Of a stretch of DNA of 64,000 nt, positions 34,129 through 44,984 are shown in pieces. Source of the DNA: an uncultured Campylobacter sp. (lineage in GTDB: Bacteria; Actinomycetota; Actinomycetes; Mycobacteriales; Mycobacteriaceae); NCBI GenBank assembly GCA_946221035.1, contig CAMIME010000003.1, positions 1 through 64,000 on the forward strand, in the 5' to 3' direction. The notes under the pieces were generated by a model. The model was not told the DNA's origin, searched no databases, and saw only the letters and a program-made list of their open reading frames with translations. How positions within the stretch are numbered: the stretch's first letter is position 1; each line of letters opens with the position of its first letter. The position numbers were made by a program, and so were the translations under genes.

Positions 34129-35133
34129 TTACGGCACCGGGTTCTGGTCGCGCAGTGGGCGTCGTTCGGGCCGCGGGGCGGGAACGGAGTCGTCGATAAG
34201 CAACTGCTCCCTGCCATCTTTCGCGGAGCCGCGCAGCGTGGCGAAGCCGCCCTCCGGCCGCGAGAACACCAGCGCGCAGTTCACGCTGCGCGAGCCGCCC
34301 TCCCAGGAGGCGCCGGGCTGCGTCGTCCAGAAGGGGCTGAGCGTGATTTGGTAGAGCTGCTCCTCCCCGCCCAGGAAATCCTGGGCGGCCTTCGTGCACA
34401 CGTCGCCGAGGAAGGCGTCCTGCTCCTCCACGCTGGGGGTGTGGTCGGGGAACTGCTCGGCGAGGCTGACCCGGCTGACGATTTCGAGCTGGTGGGGGTC
34501 GGCGCACGGGACCTCGTTGAGCGTGTTGGCGGCGTCGATGGTGACGCATTGGCCCGCCTCGAACACGCGGGCCTGGTCCTCGTCCGCCACCTTGCCAGAG
34601 GTCAGCACCGGCTCGCCCGCGCTGTTCGTCTCCTGCAAACCGCACAGCATGGTGCGGTCGCCCCGGGCCCACGCGTCCGCCGGCGGCAGGATCGGGGCGA
34701 CGGAGTAGCGGCCCTTCGGGTCGTACACCCCGTTCAAATATCGCAGCGTGGCCGCGCCGCACAGCTCCTCGCGCAACTGGGCCTGGCGCGTCTGGTTGGG
34801 CATGCCCGCCTGCGGGCCGAATTCCGAGGTGGGGTAGGTGGCCAGGTCCTGTCGCAGGGAGACCTCGAAGCGGTGCGGGCCCGCGCAATCCGCCTGCTCG
34901 AAGTGGCGGATCGTCCCGTCCTCGGCCACCTCCCAGGTCAGGCAGGCGCCGGCGTCAGCGGTGGTAAAGGGGGCCGGGGGCTCCTCCACCACCGTCGTCG
35001 TGCTCTCTGCCGAGGTGTCGGCCTCCGGGGTGCCGGACGTCAGGCCGTACGTCCACGCGCCCACCGAACCGGCCAGCGCGGCAATGGCCACGGCGCGCAC
35101 GGCGGTGCTCGATCGAGACAGGGTGTCAGACAT
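34129..35133 (-). CDS. septum-formation family membrane-anchored protein
   Basis: A 334-residue protein with one N-terminal span (about residues 14-30), a Thr/Pro/Glu-rich linker and two extracellular repeats that each hold paired Cys in similar contexts (GACLTW...ADCAGPHRFEV and GQCVTID...VPCADPHQLEI). The C(x)nDPHxxE(V/I) pattern is that of the actinobacterial Septum_form domain. A role at the septum is inferred from the family. It is the first gene of a two-gene operon with the metallopeptidase. Confidence 0.82.
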   Translation of the reverse strand: MSDTLSRSSTAVRAVAIAALAGSVGAWTYGLTSGTPEADTSAESTTTVVEEPPAPFTTADAGACLTWEVAEDGTIRHFEQADCAGPHRFEVSLRQDLATYPTSEFGPQAGMPNQTRQAQLREELCGAATLRYLNGVYDPKGRYSVAPILPPADAWARGDRTMLCGLQETNSAGEPVLTSGKVADEDQARVFEAGQCVTIDAANTLNEVPCADPHQLEIVSRVSLAEQFPDHTPSVEEQDAFLGDVCTKAAQDFLGGEEQLYQITLSPFWTTQPGASWEGGSRSVNCALVFSRPEGGFATLRGSAKDGREQLLIDDSVPAPRPERRPLRDQNPVP

Positions 35134-35151
35134 GGTGTCCCAGTATCCCCC

Positions 35152-35874
35152 TCACTCCAGGTCGCGGACAACCCGGGTCGAGAGCCGGTAGCGGTCCGTG
35201 CGGTACACCGAGGAGCAGAACTCGATCGGTTGCCCGTTGCTATTTGCCCGGCGCACGACGTGGAGGAGGGGGTCGGCCGCGGAGACGTCGAGAAGCGAGG
35301 CGTTGGCGGGCCCGGCGCTGACGGCGCTCACCCCTTGGTCCGCGTCGGTGACCCCCAGCCCGTACTGCTCATCCAACAGGGTGTACACGGAGCGGGTGAG
35401 GTCGTGGCTCAGCAGGTCGGGGACGAGGGCGGCGTTGTACCAGGCGTCATCCACCGCGTAGGGCTGGCCGTCGCCCAGGCGCAACCGGGTGAGGTGGATG
35501 TGGTCGCCATCTGAGTCGCCGCCGCCGAAGCACTCCGCGACCTCGTCGGGGGCGGCCTCGAGCTCGGCGGTGAGGATGCGCGAGGACGCCTCGACGCCCT
35601 GGGCGCGCATTTCCTCCGAAAAACTGGCCAGGTGCAGGCGGCTGACCAGCGGCGCTGGGGCGACGAACGTGCCCTTGCCGCGCACCCGGCGCAGCTTCCC
35701 GGCAGAGACCAGATCCCCGATCGCCCGGCGGACCGTGATGCGGGAGACACCGTATTTTTCCTCCAATACGCGTTCGCCGGGCAGCGGGTCGCCCGGTGCG
35801 AGCTCGGTGGCGATCATGGTTTCCAGCTCCGCGCGCAGCTGGGCGTGCTTGGGTACGGGGCCGTCAGTGATCAT
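35152..35874 (-). CDS. FarR-like GntR/HutC-family regulator
   Basis: A 240-residue regulator with an N-terminal GntR winged helix (about residues 10-72: LPGERVLEEKYGVSRITVRRAIGDLVSAGKLRRVRGKGTFV) and a C-terminal UTRA ligand domain (about 95-235). In C. glutamicum the acyl-responsive regulator FarR lies divergently next to serS, as here, so this may be its orthologue. I infer it from position and HutC-type domain layout. An ACCA-GTT-TGGT dyad in the intergenic region may be its own operator. Confidence 0.85.
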   Translation of the reverse strand: MITDGPVPKHAQLRAELETMIATELAPGDPLPGERVLEEKYGVSRITVRRAIGDLVSAGKLRRVRGKGTFVAPAPLVSRLHLASFSEEMRAQGVEASSRILTAELEAAPDEVAECFGGGDSDGDHIHLTRLRLGDGQPYAVDDAWYNAALVPDLLSHDLTRSVYTLLDEQYGLGVTDADQGVSAVSAGPANASLLDVSAADPLLHVVRRANSNGQPIEFCSSVYRTDRYRLSTRVVRDLE

Positions 35875-35900
35875 AGGGCCAGTGTAGCGCGGTGGTTATC

Positions 35901-35911
35901 ACCAGTTTGGT
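35901..35911. promoter_or_regulatory. candidate GntR-type operator between farR-like gene and serS
   Basis: ACCAGTTTGGT is a 4-base dyad with a 3-base spacer, in the 80-base gap between divergent genes. HutC-type regulators bind short dyads of TGGT/ACCA type. It is short, so chance is not excluded. Confidence 0.35.
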
Positions 35912-35954
35912 AATCGCGCTGCCGGTGGCGGGGGACAAGGTAAGGTAAACAGCT

Positions 35955-37211
35955 GTGATTGATCTGAAGTTTGTGCGCGAACAGCCCGAGTTTGTCAAGC
36001 AGTCCCAGGTCGCCCGCGGGGAGGATCCGGCGCTGGTGGACCAGCTCATCGCCGCCGACGAGGCCCGTCGCTCCGCCATCCAGGCCGCCGACGAGCTGCG
36101 CGGTGAGCAGAAGGCCTTCGGCAAAAAGATCGGCCAGGCCACCCCGGAGGAGCGCCCCGCGCTGCTGCAGGGGTCCGACGAGCTCAAGGCGCGCGTGAAG
36201 GACGCGGAGGCGGCGCAGGCAGAGGCCGAGGCCCGGGTGAGCGAACTGCAGTTCGCCATCCCCAACCCCATCGTCGGGGCGCCGGCAGGCGGGGAGGAGG
36301 ACTTCGTGGTGCTTGAGCACGTGGGCGAGGTCCCGGAGTTCGACTTCGAGGTCAAAGACCACCTTGACCTGGGGGAAGCCCTGGGCATCATCGACATGAA
36401 GCGCGGCACCAAGATCGGCGGCGCGCGCTTCTACTACCTGGTGGGCGACGGCGCGTGGATGCAGCTGGGCATGCTCATGCTCGCCGCGCAGAAGGCGCGC
36501 GAGGCCGGCTTTGTGGTCACCATCCCACCCGTGTTGGTGCGCCCCGAGATCATGAAGGGCACCGGCTTCCTCGACGCGCACGACGAGGAGATCTACTACC
36601 TCGAGCGCGACGACCTGTACCTGGTGGGCACCTCCGAGGTCGCGCTTGCGGGCCTGCACCAGGACGAGATCATCGACCTGTCCAACGGCCCGCTGCTCTA
36701 CGCCGGCTGGTCCTCGTGCTTCCGCCGCGAAGCCGGTTCTTACGGCAAGGACACGAAGGGGATCTTGCGCGTCCACCAGTTCGACAAACTCGAGATGTTT
36801 GTCTACTGCAAGCCGGAAGACGCCGAAGAGATGCACCAGAAGCTGCTGGGACTGGAGCGCGAGATGCTCGCCGCCGTCGAGGTGCCGTACCGCATCATCG
36901 ACGTCGCGGCCGGCGACCTGGGCTCCTCCGCGGCCCGCAAGTTCGACACCGAGGCGTGGGTGCCGTCGCAAAACACCTACCGCGAACTGACCTCCACCTC
37001 GAACTGCACTACCTTCCAGGCCCGCCGCCTGGCCACCCGTTACCGGGACGAGGACGGCAAGACCCAAATCGCCGCGACCCTCAACGGCACCCTGGCCACC
37101 ACCCGCTGGCTCGTGGCCATCTTGGAGAATAACCAGCAGGCGGACGGCTCCGTGCGCGTGCCCGAGGCCCTTCGCCCGTGGGTGGGCAAGGACGTACTGA
37201 GCCCGCAATGA
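35955..37211 (+). CDS. serS: seryl-tRNA synthetase
   Basis: Charges tRNA-Ser with serine. The 418-residue protein has the N-terminal coiled-coil arm (about residues 1-105) that binds the tRNA extra arm, then the class II core: motif 2 ([25 protein letters not shown], about 259-283) and motif 3 ([15 protein letters not shown], about 376-390). TSEVAL binds serine. GTG start at 35955. It overlaps the acyltransferase gene by 4 bases, heading a three-gene operon. Confidence 0.98.
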   Translation: MIDLKFVREQPEFVKQSQVARGEDPALVDQLIAADEARRSAIQAADELRGEQKAFGKKIGQATPEERPALLQGSDELKARVKDAEAAQAEAEARVSELQFAIPNPIVGAPAGGEEDFVVLEHVGEVPEFDFEVKDHLDLGEALGIIDMKRGTKIGGARFYYLVGDGAWMQLGMLMLAAQKAREAGFVVTIPPVLVRPEIMKGTGFLDAHDEEIYYLERDDLYLVGTSEVALAGLHQDEIIDLSNGPLLYAGWSSCFRREAGSYGKDTKGILRVHQFDKLEMFVYCKPEDAEEMHQKLLGLEREMLAAVEVPYRIIDVAAGDLGSSAARKFDTEAWVPSQNTYRELTSTSNCTTFQARRLATRYRDEDGKTQIAATLNGTLATTRWLVAILENNQQADGSVRVPEALRPWVGKDVLSPQ

Positions 37212-38044
37212 CCATGAAGGTGAGGGGTTTTTCAGTCCCGATCACGTTTGAGCGCCTCGCTCCGCACCGCGAGGCGGCGGAGCGGCTGTACCAGTTCGCG
37301 GTGCGCGCAATCCGCCGGTTCATCATCGCCGCGGGCTGGGACATCACGGTCTACGGCACCGAGCACGTCCCCGCAGACGGGCCGGCACTGATCGCCGGCA
37401 ACCACACCGGCTACCCGGACTTCGCGTTGATGGGCGTCGGGCCCCACCTCCGGGGCGAGCGTCTGGTGCGCTTCATGGCCAAGCAGTCCGTGTTCGAGGT
37501 GCCGGTGCTGGGTTCGCTGCTGCGCACCATGCATCACGTCCCGGTCGATCGCGCCCGCGGCGGCACCGCCGTCGACGCCGCCGTGCGCGTGCTGGGCGAA
37601 GGCCAGCTCGTGGGCATCTTTCCCGAGGGCACCATCTCGCGCTCCTTCGAGCTCTCCCACTTCAAAACCGGCGCGGCGCGCATCGCGCACCAGGCAGACG
37701 TGCCGCTGATCCCCTGCGTCATCTGGGGCTCCCAGCGCGTATGGACGAAGGACCTGCCCAAACGCTGGCGCAAGGTGCCCATCATCATCCGCTACGGCGA
37801 GCCGGTCACGCTCACCGGCGATGCGGACGCGGACACCGCCGAGCTCAAGCGCCAAATGCAGATCCTGCTCGAGGAATCGCGCGCCGAATACGCCGCTCGC
37901 TACGGCGACGGTGCCGGCGAGGCCTGGATGCCGGTCGCTCTCGGCGGCACCGCCCCCACGATCGAGGAGGCGGACGAGCTCTACGCCCGCGAGCGCGCCG
38001 AGCGGGACGCCAAGAAAGCCCGCCGGAAGCGCAGGAAGCACTGA
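37208..38044 (+). CDS. lysophospholipid (1-acyl-glycerol-3-phosphate-type) acyltransferase
   Basis: Adds an acyl chain to a lysophospholipid at the membrane. The 278-residue PlsC-type protein has the catalytic [10 protein letters not shown] motif (NHx4D; residues 58-67) and the substrate motif FPEGTISRS (about 138-146). The C-terminus is Lys/Arg-rich. ATG at 37208 overlaps the serS stop; 37214 is the alternative. It lies 1 base ahead of the HAD gene. The exact acyl acceptor is unknown. Confidence 0.9.
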   Translation: MTMKVRGFSVPITFERLAPHREAAERLYQFAVRAIRRFIIAAGWDITVYGTEHVPADGPALIAGNHTGYPDFALMGVGPHLRGERLVRFMAKQSVFEVPVLGSLLRTMHHVPVDRARGGTAVDAAVRVLGEGQLVGIFPEGTISRSFELSHFKTGAARIAHQADVPLIPCVIWGSQRVWTKDLPKRWRKVPIIIRYGEPVTLTGDADADTAELKRQMQILLEESRAEYAARYGDGAGEAWMPVALGGTAPTIEEADELYARERAERDAKKARRKRRKH

Positions 38045-38045
38045 C

Positions 38046-38885
38046 ATGCCCGCCCCGCGCCTCATCGTCTCCGACATCGACGGCACGTTCATCGACTCCG
38101 CCGGCCGCGTCTCCCCGCGCCTGCGCTCGGTGGTCGCCCGCGCAGTCGATGCAGGCGCGCACTTTTGCTTAGCGACGGGCCGGCCCCACCGGTGGCTCAT
38201 CCCCATCCTCGAGCAGCTGCCACTTACACCAGTGTGCGTCTGCGCCAACGGTGCCGTGGTCTACGACCCCGCAGAGGACCTTGTCGTGCACGCCTTCGAG
38301 CTGGCCCCCGATGCGATGGCGGAGGCAGTCGAGGCGGTGGAGCACGTCTTCACCCCGATTGCCCGAGAGCGTGGGATCACTTACGGCTACGGTGTGGAGC
38401 GCGTTGGTTCGTCCGCCCTCGACCCGGAGGACGAATGCTTCCTGATCACCCCCACCTATAACCCGGATGCGTGGGATAGCCGGTTCGGTGTCGTCGATAA
38501 GCAAACGCTCGTGAGCGTTCCCGCCGCGAAGCTTTTGGTGCGCTGCCACGAGATGACGTCGGCGCAGATGTACGAGCTCATCGCGCCTATTATCGACGCC
38601 GACGTGGCGCACGTGACGTACTCCATGGACGAGGGGTTGATTGAGTTGTCGCGGCCCGGGGTGAACAAGGCCGCCGGCGTAGCGGTGCTGGCCGAGCGCT
38701 ACGGGGTGGATGCGTCTGAGGCCATCGCGTTCGGCGACATGCCCAACGACCTCGAGATGCTCGCCTGGGCCGGCACGGGCGTGGCCATGGCCAACGCCGC
38801 GCCGCTGCTCATCGCCGCCGCGGACCATGTCACCGCCACCAACGACGAGTTCGGCGTGGCCATCGTGCTCGAGCAGTGGTTTTAG
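38046..38885 (+). CDS. HAD superfamily phosphatase (Cof type)
   Basis: A 279-residue cytosolic HAD hydrolase. Motif I is DIDGTF (Asp near residues 9-11), motif II ATGRPH (about 43), motif III Lys in AKLLVRC, and motif IV GDMPNDLEML (about 234-243). A Cof-type C2 cap lies between motifs II and III. It dephosphorylates a small sugar or nucleotide; the substrate is unknown. Co-transcribed with serS and the acyltransferase. Confidence 0.92.
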   Translation: MPAPRLIVSDIDGTFIDSAGRVSPRLRSVVARAVDAGAHFCLATGRPHRWLIPILEQLPLTPVCVCANGAVVYDPAEDLVVHAFELAPDAMAEAVEAVEHVFTPIARERGITYGYGVERVGSSALDPEDECFLITPTYNPDAWDSRFGVVDKQTLVSVPAAKLLVRCHEMTSAQMYELIAPIIDADVAHVTYSMDEGLIELSRPGVNKAAGVAVLAERYGVDASEAIAFGDMPNDLEMLAWAGTGVAMANAAPLLIAAADHVTATNDEFGVAIVLEQWF

Positions 38886-39764
38886 TTAGCGTCCGATCCG
38901 GGTGAGAAACTCGCGGTACGTTTCTTCGCTGCGGTTAGGCAACACCCTGGTGCCGGGGTTGAGGTCGATGGCCAACTGCACATGTTCGATGAACTGCTCA
39001 TTCCGCTCGTGCCAGCTGGTTCGAAGCACTATCGCGCCACGCTTTTGCAGTTCCACCTCGCGATGACGTTCGAGCAACGTTTTGTCGACAGCATCTCCGT
39101 AGGTGCCATCTTTTTTCACCAGACCGTCGGCTTCGATAGCGATAAAACCGTTAATCAAAATGTCTACCCATGCGAGTCCTGGCCCGCCGTCCTCGTTCGC
39201 TATGAAAAACCCGATCTGATACTCCATCGTTACCACGCCGCGCAACTGCCCCTTCTGTATTGCGCGCAGGAGCGCATCGCGTTTGAGGGTCTCCAGCGGG
39301 CTGAAAGACAGGCCGCCCGAGTACTGAATGAGCTCGCGGAAACCCCGGATCCCCCTCCCGCTAGGTAAAGCCTGAGATTGATCCAGCAGCGTGGCGGCGG
39401 TGAGGTCGAATTGGGCCCGCGCAGACTCAATCTGCACTAACGCCTCCGTCCGGCCGTAATACCGGTATGAGTCGTACAAGCACCGGATGCCGGTGGCGAC
39501 CCGGATGCCCATGCACTGCAAGATCGAGTCCTCCCCCAGACTCCCGCTGCGGTAGACCCGATCACTGAACGTTCTGTGTGACCCCCACGACTTTGAACTT
39601 CCCGGTATCACCAGGTCAACCTGTTCCACCCAGCGATAGGTTGCGATGTCCCAGAGCCTGCTTCCCGCCGGGCCTGTGACCACCGCTTTGCGGGTGGTGG
39701 CTGCAACCTCTCGAATCAACTCGATTTCTCTGCGACGCCGCGCCGCTGTGTCATTCCCGCCCAT
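38886..39764 (-). CDS. orphan protein with DUF559/Vsr-like nuclease C-terminus
   Basis: A 292-residue protein of low G+C (a hand count of one 60-base row at 39061 gives 50%, against roughly 65% nearby). The N-terminal part is basic ([13 protein letters not shown]) and resembles the AbiEi-antitoxin-linked region only faintly. The C-terminal ~100 residues read [15 protein letters not shown], then [25 protein letters not shown], the layout of DUF559/Vsr-type PD-(D/E)xK nucleases (Asp, then ExDG, then Lys). It is neither in an operon nor recognisable as a known defence gene. Inverted repeats and DnaA boxes lie upstream. Confidence 0.75.
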   Translation of the reverse strand: MGGNDTAARRRREIELIREVAATTRKAVVTGPAGSRLWDIATYRWVEQVDLVIPGSSKSWGSHRTFSDRVYRSGSLGEDSILQCMGIRVATGIRCLYDSYRYYGRTEALVQIESARAQFDLTAATLLDQSQALPSGRGIRGFRELIQYSGGLSFSPLETLKRDALLRAIQKGQLRGVVTMEYQIGFFIANEDGGPGLAWVDILINGFIAIEADGLVKKDGTYGDAVDKTLLERHREVELQKRGAIVLRTSWHERNEQFIEHVQLAIDLNPGTRVLPNRSEETYREFLTRIGR

Positions 39765-39804
39765 GCCCCAATCATGGCCAATCGCCTAAGCATGGTAAAG
39801 GGCC

Positions 39805-39846
39805 TGTGGATAAACCCGCCCGCCACCGGGGTCTGGCTGTGGATAA
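39805..39846 (-). promoter_or_regulatory. two perfect DnaA boxes, 33 bp apart
   Basis: TGTGGATAA (complement TTATCCACA, a 9/9 DnaA box) occurs at 39805-39813 and 39838-39846 in the same orientation. The 33-bp spacing is close to three helical turns. No dnaA, dnaN or oriC-like AT-rich region is in the window. They lie upstream of the orphan nuclease-like gene. Confidence 0.6.
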
Positions 39847-39857
39847 GGTGCCACGGA

Positions 39858-39898
39858 ATCGAGGTCTACATCTCGAGCGCCCCAATGTAGACCTCGAT
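39858..39898. repeat. inverted repeat 1 (ATCGAGGTCTACAT)
   Basis: Perfect 14-base arms at 39858-39871 and 39885-39898 with a 13-base spacer. The same core recurs in the second inverted repeat 96 bases on (39951-39997). The 39765-40063 intergenic stretch holds nothing else gene-like apart from the DnaA boxes. Confidence 0.85.
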
Positions 39899-39950
39899 GA
39901 CATGTATAGACACGCGACCTGGTCCTTTACGGCGGGATCCTCTCAGTTTC

Positions 39951-39997
39951 CGCATCGAGGTCTACATTGCCGGCCGGTCAAAGTAGACCTCGATGCG
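39951..39997. repeat. inverted repeat 2 (CGCATCGAGGTCTAC...)
   Basis: 18-base arms at 39951-39968 and 39980-39997, matching at 17 of 18 positions, with an 11-base GC-rich spacer (GCCGGCCGGTC). The arms contain the same GAGGTCTAC core as repeat 1, so the core occurs four times as two inverted pairs. A degenerate fifth copy (ATGTATAGACACG) may lie near 39903. Confidence 0.85.
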
Positions 39998-40063
39998 CTG
40001 GTTCCCGAAAGCTCCCGCTTACCGACGACCTCCGGCCCCCACCCAAACCGTAAACTCACGCGC

Positions 40064-41524
40064 ATGGCGTTGATTGCGGCGATTGATCAGGGGACGACCT
40101 CGACGCGTGTCTACATCGTGGACACGGACGGCAAGGTGGCAGCCAAGTCGCAGTACGAACACACGCAGCACATGCCGCAGAAGGGGTGGGTGGAGCACGA
40201 CCCGGTGGAAATCTGGCGCAACACGCGCCGGGCGCTGAGCGAGGCGATGGCGAAGGAGGACATCAGCGAAAGCGACATCGCCGCCCTCGGGGTAACCAAC
40301 CAGCGGGAAACGGCAGTGATCTGGGAAAAGAGGACGGGCCGGCCGATCTACAACGCCATCGTGTGGCAGGACACCCGCACGAACCACGAGGGGGACCCCA
40401 CGCGGTATTTACGCAAGACCGGGCTGCTCCACAACTCCTACCCGTCGGCACCGAAGTGGGCGTGGATCCTGGACAACGTGCCGGGGGCCAGGGAGAGGGC
40501 GGAGAAGGGGGAGCTGCTTGCCGGGACGATCGATACTTGGTTGATCTGGAACCTCACCGGCGGGTCGAAGGAGCCGGAGCAGGCGCTGCACGTGACCGAT
40601 GTGACGAACGCCAGCCGCACCCTGCTCATGGACCTTGACACCCTGGACTGGGACGACGAGCTGTGCGCCGAGCTCAACGTGCCGCGGGCCGTGCTGCCGC
40701 AGATCCGCCCGTCGGTGGGCAGCTTTGGCAAGATCCGCCGGCGCGGCCCGCTGGCCGGGGTTCCCATCAGCGGGGTGTTGGGGGACCAGCAGGCTGCGTT
40801 GTTCGGCCAGCGCGGCCTGCACGAAAACGACGCCAAGATGACGTACGGCACCGGCCTGTTCCTGCTGCAGAACACGGGCACGACGCCCCGGTTCAGCGAG
40901 AACGGAATGCTGACTACGGTCGCATACCAGGTGGAGGGCCAGGCCCCCATGTACGCGCAGGAGGGGTCGGTGGCGGTCGGCGGCAGCTTGATTCAGTGGC
41001 TGCGCGATCAGCTGGGGATACTCACAACGGCCGCCGAGTCGGAGGAGCTCGCTACCCAAGTCCCCGACAGCGGCGGGGTGGTCATCGTGCCGGCATTTTC
41101 TGGGCTCTTCGCCCCCAGGTGGCGGCCGGATGCGCGGGGTGTGATCGTGGGGTTGACCAGGTTCGTCGATAAGCGGCATATTGCTCGGGCCGCGCTGGAA
41201 GCGACGTGCCTGCAGGCGCGCGAGGTGGTGTGCGCGATGGGTGGGCGCCCGAGCGCGCTGATGGTTGACGGCGGCATGACGCGAAACAACCTGCTCATGC
41301 AGATGCAGGCCGACATCCTGGGGTTGAGCGTGGAGCGGCCGGCGAACATCGAGACGACGGTGATGGGCGCCGCTTCCGCGGCAGCCATGGGCATTTCGCT
41401 TATCGACGAACCACTGTCCCTCGGACCCACCACCCGCTGGGAAAACGCAATGGCCGGCCCCGAGCGGGACCGGCTGGTCGCTGCCTGGGAGGACGCGGTG
41501 GCGCGCTCCTACGGTTTGGCCTAG
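40064..41524 (+). CDS. glpK: glycerol kinase
   Basis: Phosphorylates glycerol to glycerol-3-phosphate. The 486-residue FGGY-family kinase begins [13 protein letters not shown] (phosphate loop 1), has [21 protein letters not shown], the ADP-binding [10 protein letters not shown] and the C-terminal [20 protein letters not shown]. The start at 40064 fits family length; an upstream extension from 39806 reads through repeats. It complements the ugp and GDPD genes 20 kb away in glycerol/G3P metabolism. No clear ribosome-binding site is visible. Confidence 0.96.
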   Translation: MALIAAIDQGTTSTRVYIVDTDGKVAAKSQYEHTQHMPQKGWVEHDPVEIWRNTRRALSEAMAKEDISESDIAALGVTNQRETAVIWEKRTGRPIYNAIVWQDTRTNHEGDPTRYLRKTGLLHNSYPSAPKWAWILDNVPGARERAEKGELLAGTIDTWLIWNLTGGSKEPEQALHVTDVTNASRTLLMDLDTLDWDDELCAELNVPRAVLPQIRPSVGSFGKIRRRGPLAGVPISGVLGDQQAALFGQRGLHENDAKMTYGTGLFLLQNTGTTPRFSENGMLTTVAYQVEGQAPMYAQEGSVAVGGSLIQWLRDQLGILTTAAESEELATQVPDSGGVVIVPAFSGLFAPRWRPDARGVIVGLTRFVDKRHIARAALEATCLQAREVVCAMGGRPSALMVDGGMTRNNLLMQMQADILGLSVERPANIETTVMGAASAAAMGISLIDEPLSLGPTTRWENAMAGPERDRLVAAWEDAVARSYGLA

Positions 41525-41527
41525 CTT

Positions 41528-43525
41528 CTAGCGCACGTTGATGTTGACCGCGTTGGTGGTCGGGTTGTACACGATCGAGCCGCCTTCGAAGTCCACCCGC
41601 ACGTTGTCGGTGGCGGGGGAGTACTGGTTGGAAATCGGCATGCCCAGTGGGCCGGCGTCCAGGCCCTGCTGGAGCCACGCCTCGGCGATCTTGCCCACGA
41701 GGGTGAAGATCTGCCCCTTGGCGTCGCGCGCCGCGACGCCGCCGGAGTAAAGGGCGACCGCCGGGCCGGTAGGCCCGCCAACACCCGCGACGAGCTTGCC
41801 CAGCGTCGGCTCAAGGGTGTACCAGATCGATGCCGCGTTGGAGGAGCCGAACGCGTCGAGCGCCGGGCCCACCGCGGGGCTGATCTGCTTGGACACCTTC
41901 GCCGCGTCCTGGAGGGTGAAGCCCGGTGCGAGCTCCACGCCGCCGACGTTCTTCAGCCCCGGCATGATGCCCTGGGAGGCGATGAACAGCAGGAGGACGC
42001 CGATTGCGGTACCAGCTACGGCGGCGATGGCCACCGGATCGCCGGAGGAGAGCTTCTCCAGGGAGCGCTCCGCGGAGCCCGAGGTGGAGCCGTCGCCCGA
42101 GCCGCGGACCACGGTGGTCACGGTGCCGTCCGGGTTGACGGTGGTCTCAGACTTCGAGCTCAGTGTCGACGACAGGTCCTCGGCCGCGAGGACCACGTCC
42201 GCGGCTGCGGAGCCGGTGCCGTCGTTGGCTGCGTTGGCCGGGTTGGCGGGGTTGGCTGTGTTGGCTGGGTTGGTGGTTGTCGTGGTGTTGCCGGCGCCGG
42301 CGCGGTCGCCCGCCTTGAGCGTCTTGTACTTCGCGGCCGCGACGGAGCGGATCTGGCCCATCTTGGCGTAGAGGTTGTCGCCGGGGCAGTCGTTGTAGTG
42401 GAAGTCGCGGTGCGCGTTGATGTTGGGGAACAGCCCACCCTGGCCCGCGGCGTACTTGGAACCCCGGAAGTTGCCCTCGGCGTAGTGGTAGCTCGACCCC
42501 AGCGGGTCGAAGCCTGCCACGGCCGCCTTCCAGCCGATGATTTCGCCCATGGCCTGAAGCGACTGGCGCGTCGGCGTGGCCTCCATGTAGTTGCCCAGCA
42601 TGGACACGCCCCAGGTGTTCTGGTTGAAGGAACCCACGTGCGCGCCCTGCGGGCCACGGTCGAGTCCGCCGGCGTGGCCCTCGTAGATGTTGCCGTACTT
42701 GTCCACCAGCGCGTGGTAGCCGATGTCGCCCCAGCCCAGGTTATTCGTGTGGTAGTTCCAGATGCCGCGGACGATACCCGGGGCCTGCGCCTCGGTGTAG
42801 TCGTTCGAGCCGGCGGTGTGGTGCACCGTCGCCGTGGTGGTGGGCTCGGTGTAGTACGGCGAATTGGACCGACCGGCGCCCCACTGTGCGCGAGTGATCA
42901 CCTTCGGCATGCCCCAGGTGTAGCTGTCGGCGACCGGGGCGATGCCGCCCTCGACGGTGCCCACTCCGCCGTCGAGGAACACGGCCTGCAGGTCGCGCGC
43001 GGTGGTGGGGGCGGTGGAGACGGTGCGCCCGCCCTCAAGCATGTCCACGTTGCCGGTGGAGACCTGGACGCGGTGGGTTGAACCGACGAAGATCGGCTCG
43101 GTGCCAAACGTGGTGGCACCGGCCGGCGGGAGGGCCTGGTCCATCTCCATCCACTCGCTCCAGGAGCCGTCCGCCTGTTGCGCGCGGACGAACGCGGCGA
43201 TGTCGCGGTCGCCGGTCCAGGTCAGACCGATCATGGAGAACTCGCGTTCGCGCGTGAACTCCTTGACCACGCGGCGGACCTCGACATCCTCGCCGCCCTG
43301 CGTGCGGATGGCTGCGTCGGGGACGTCCATGTTCGCACCTGAGGCGAAGGATTCGGTGGCGGAGTACACCTCGGGCGCGGGAGCGCCGATGGACTGTACT
43401 GGCACGATCCGGCCGCCGGTGGCCACCAGCGCGATCACGATGAGGGCCGACACGACCGCGGAGGCGAGCACCGCCGGGGCGACCCGCACCGCGCGTGCCG
43501 GCTGTAGCTGACGTCGCTGTTTCAC
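41528..43525 (-). CDS. N-acetylmuramoyl-L-alanine amidase (PGRP type) with LGFP repeats
   Basis: A 665-residue exported cell-wall hydrolase. An N-terminal membrane anchor/signal (about residues 15-40) is followed by a beta-rich domain, then an amidase_2/PGRP domain (about 205-400) with Zn ligands TVHHTAGSN (His near 235), YHALVDKYGNIYEG and HRDFHYNDCPG. A tandem-repeat linker (NPANTANPANPANAAN) and a second hydrophobic stretch (about 475-495) precede a C-terminal LGFP-like unit (GLDAGPLGMPISNQ). LGFP repeats bind arabinogalactan or cell wall. It cleaves peptidoglycan stem peptides. It is divergent from glf. Confidence 0.92.
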   Translation of the reverse strand: MKQRRQLQPARAVRVAPAVLASAVVSALIVIALVATGGRIVPVQSIGAPAPEVYSATESFASGANMDVPDAAIRTQGGEDVEVRRVVKEFTREREFSMIGLTWTGDRDIAAFVRAQQADGSWSEWMEMDQALPPAGATTFGTEPIFVGSTHRVQVSTGNVDMLEGGRTVSTAPTTARDLQAVFLDGGVGTVEGGIAPVADSYTWGMPKVITRAQWGAGRSNSPYYTEPTTTATVHHTAGSNDYTEAQAPGIVRGIWNYHTNNLGWGDIGYHALVDKYGNIYEGHAGGLDRGPQGAHVGSFNQNTWGVSMLGNYMEATPTRQSLQAMGEIIGWKAAVAGFDPLGSSYHYAEGNFRGSKYAAGQGGLFPNINAHRDFHYNDCPGDNLYAKMGQIRSVAAAKYKTLKAGDRAGAGNTTTTTNPANTANPANPANAANDGTGSAAADVVLAAEDLSSTLSSKSETTVNPDGTVTTVVRGSGDGSTSGSAERSLEKLSSGDPVAIAAVAGTAIGVLLLFIASQGIMPGLKNVGGVELAPGFTLQDAAKVSKQISPAVGPALDAFGSSNAASIWYTLEPTLGKLVAGVGGPTGPAVALYSGGVAARDAKGQIFTLVGKIAEAWLQQGLDAGPLGMPISNQYSPATDNVRVDFEGGSIVYNPTTNAVNINVR

Positions 43526-43583
43526 GGTGTAACTCCTGTGATTTGAGTGGCAAAAGTGAATCAGTGCGCAGTGTAGTGCAATT

Positions 43584-44856
<1,273 letters not shown>

Positions 44857-44878
44857 GGCGCTGTGGCGCTTTCGTCCA

Positions 44879-44921
44879 CGGTCCCCTTTCCGGGTTCCCG
44901 CCCGCTCCGCAACGGGGGACC
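44879..44921. other. GC-rich potential hairpin after glf
   Basis: CGGTCCCC (44879-44886) and GGGGACCG (44914-44921) are complementary, with an internal CCGGG/CCCG pairing possible in the loop. The surrounding 44857-44984 gap is extremely GC-rich (GGCGGACCGGGCGGCCGCGG nearby). It may terminate glf; there is no T-run. Confidence 0.35.
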
Positions 44922-44984
44922 GAGGGACGGGCCGCGGCGGGGCGGACCGGGCGGCCGCGGAGCCCGGCCATTAGGGTCGGCGGC

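Noticed and set aside
39806..40063. N-terminal extension of glpK
   Set aside because: It reads through the inverted repeats and DnaA boxes; glycerol kinases begin at the phosphate-loop segment found at the 40064 start.
41528..43525. 42-bp low-complexity stretch (Asn-Pro-Ala repeats) as a mobile or phase-variable element
   Set aside because: It is an in-frame linker in the amidase; no slipped-strand or out-of-frame copy is visible.
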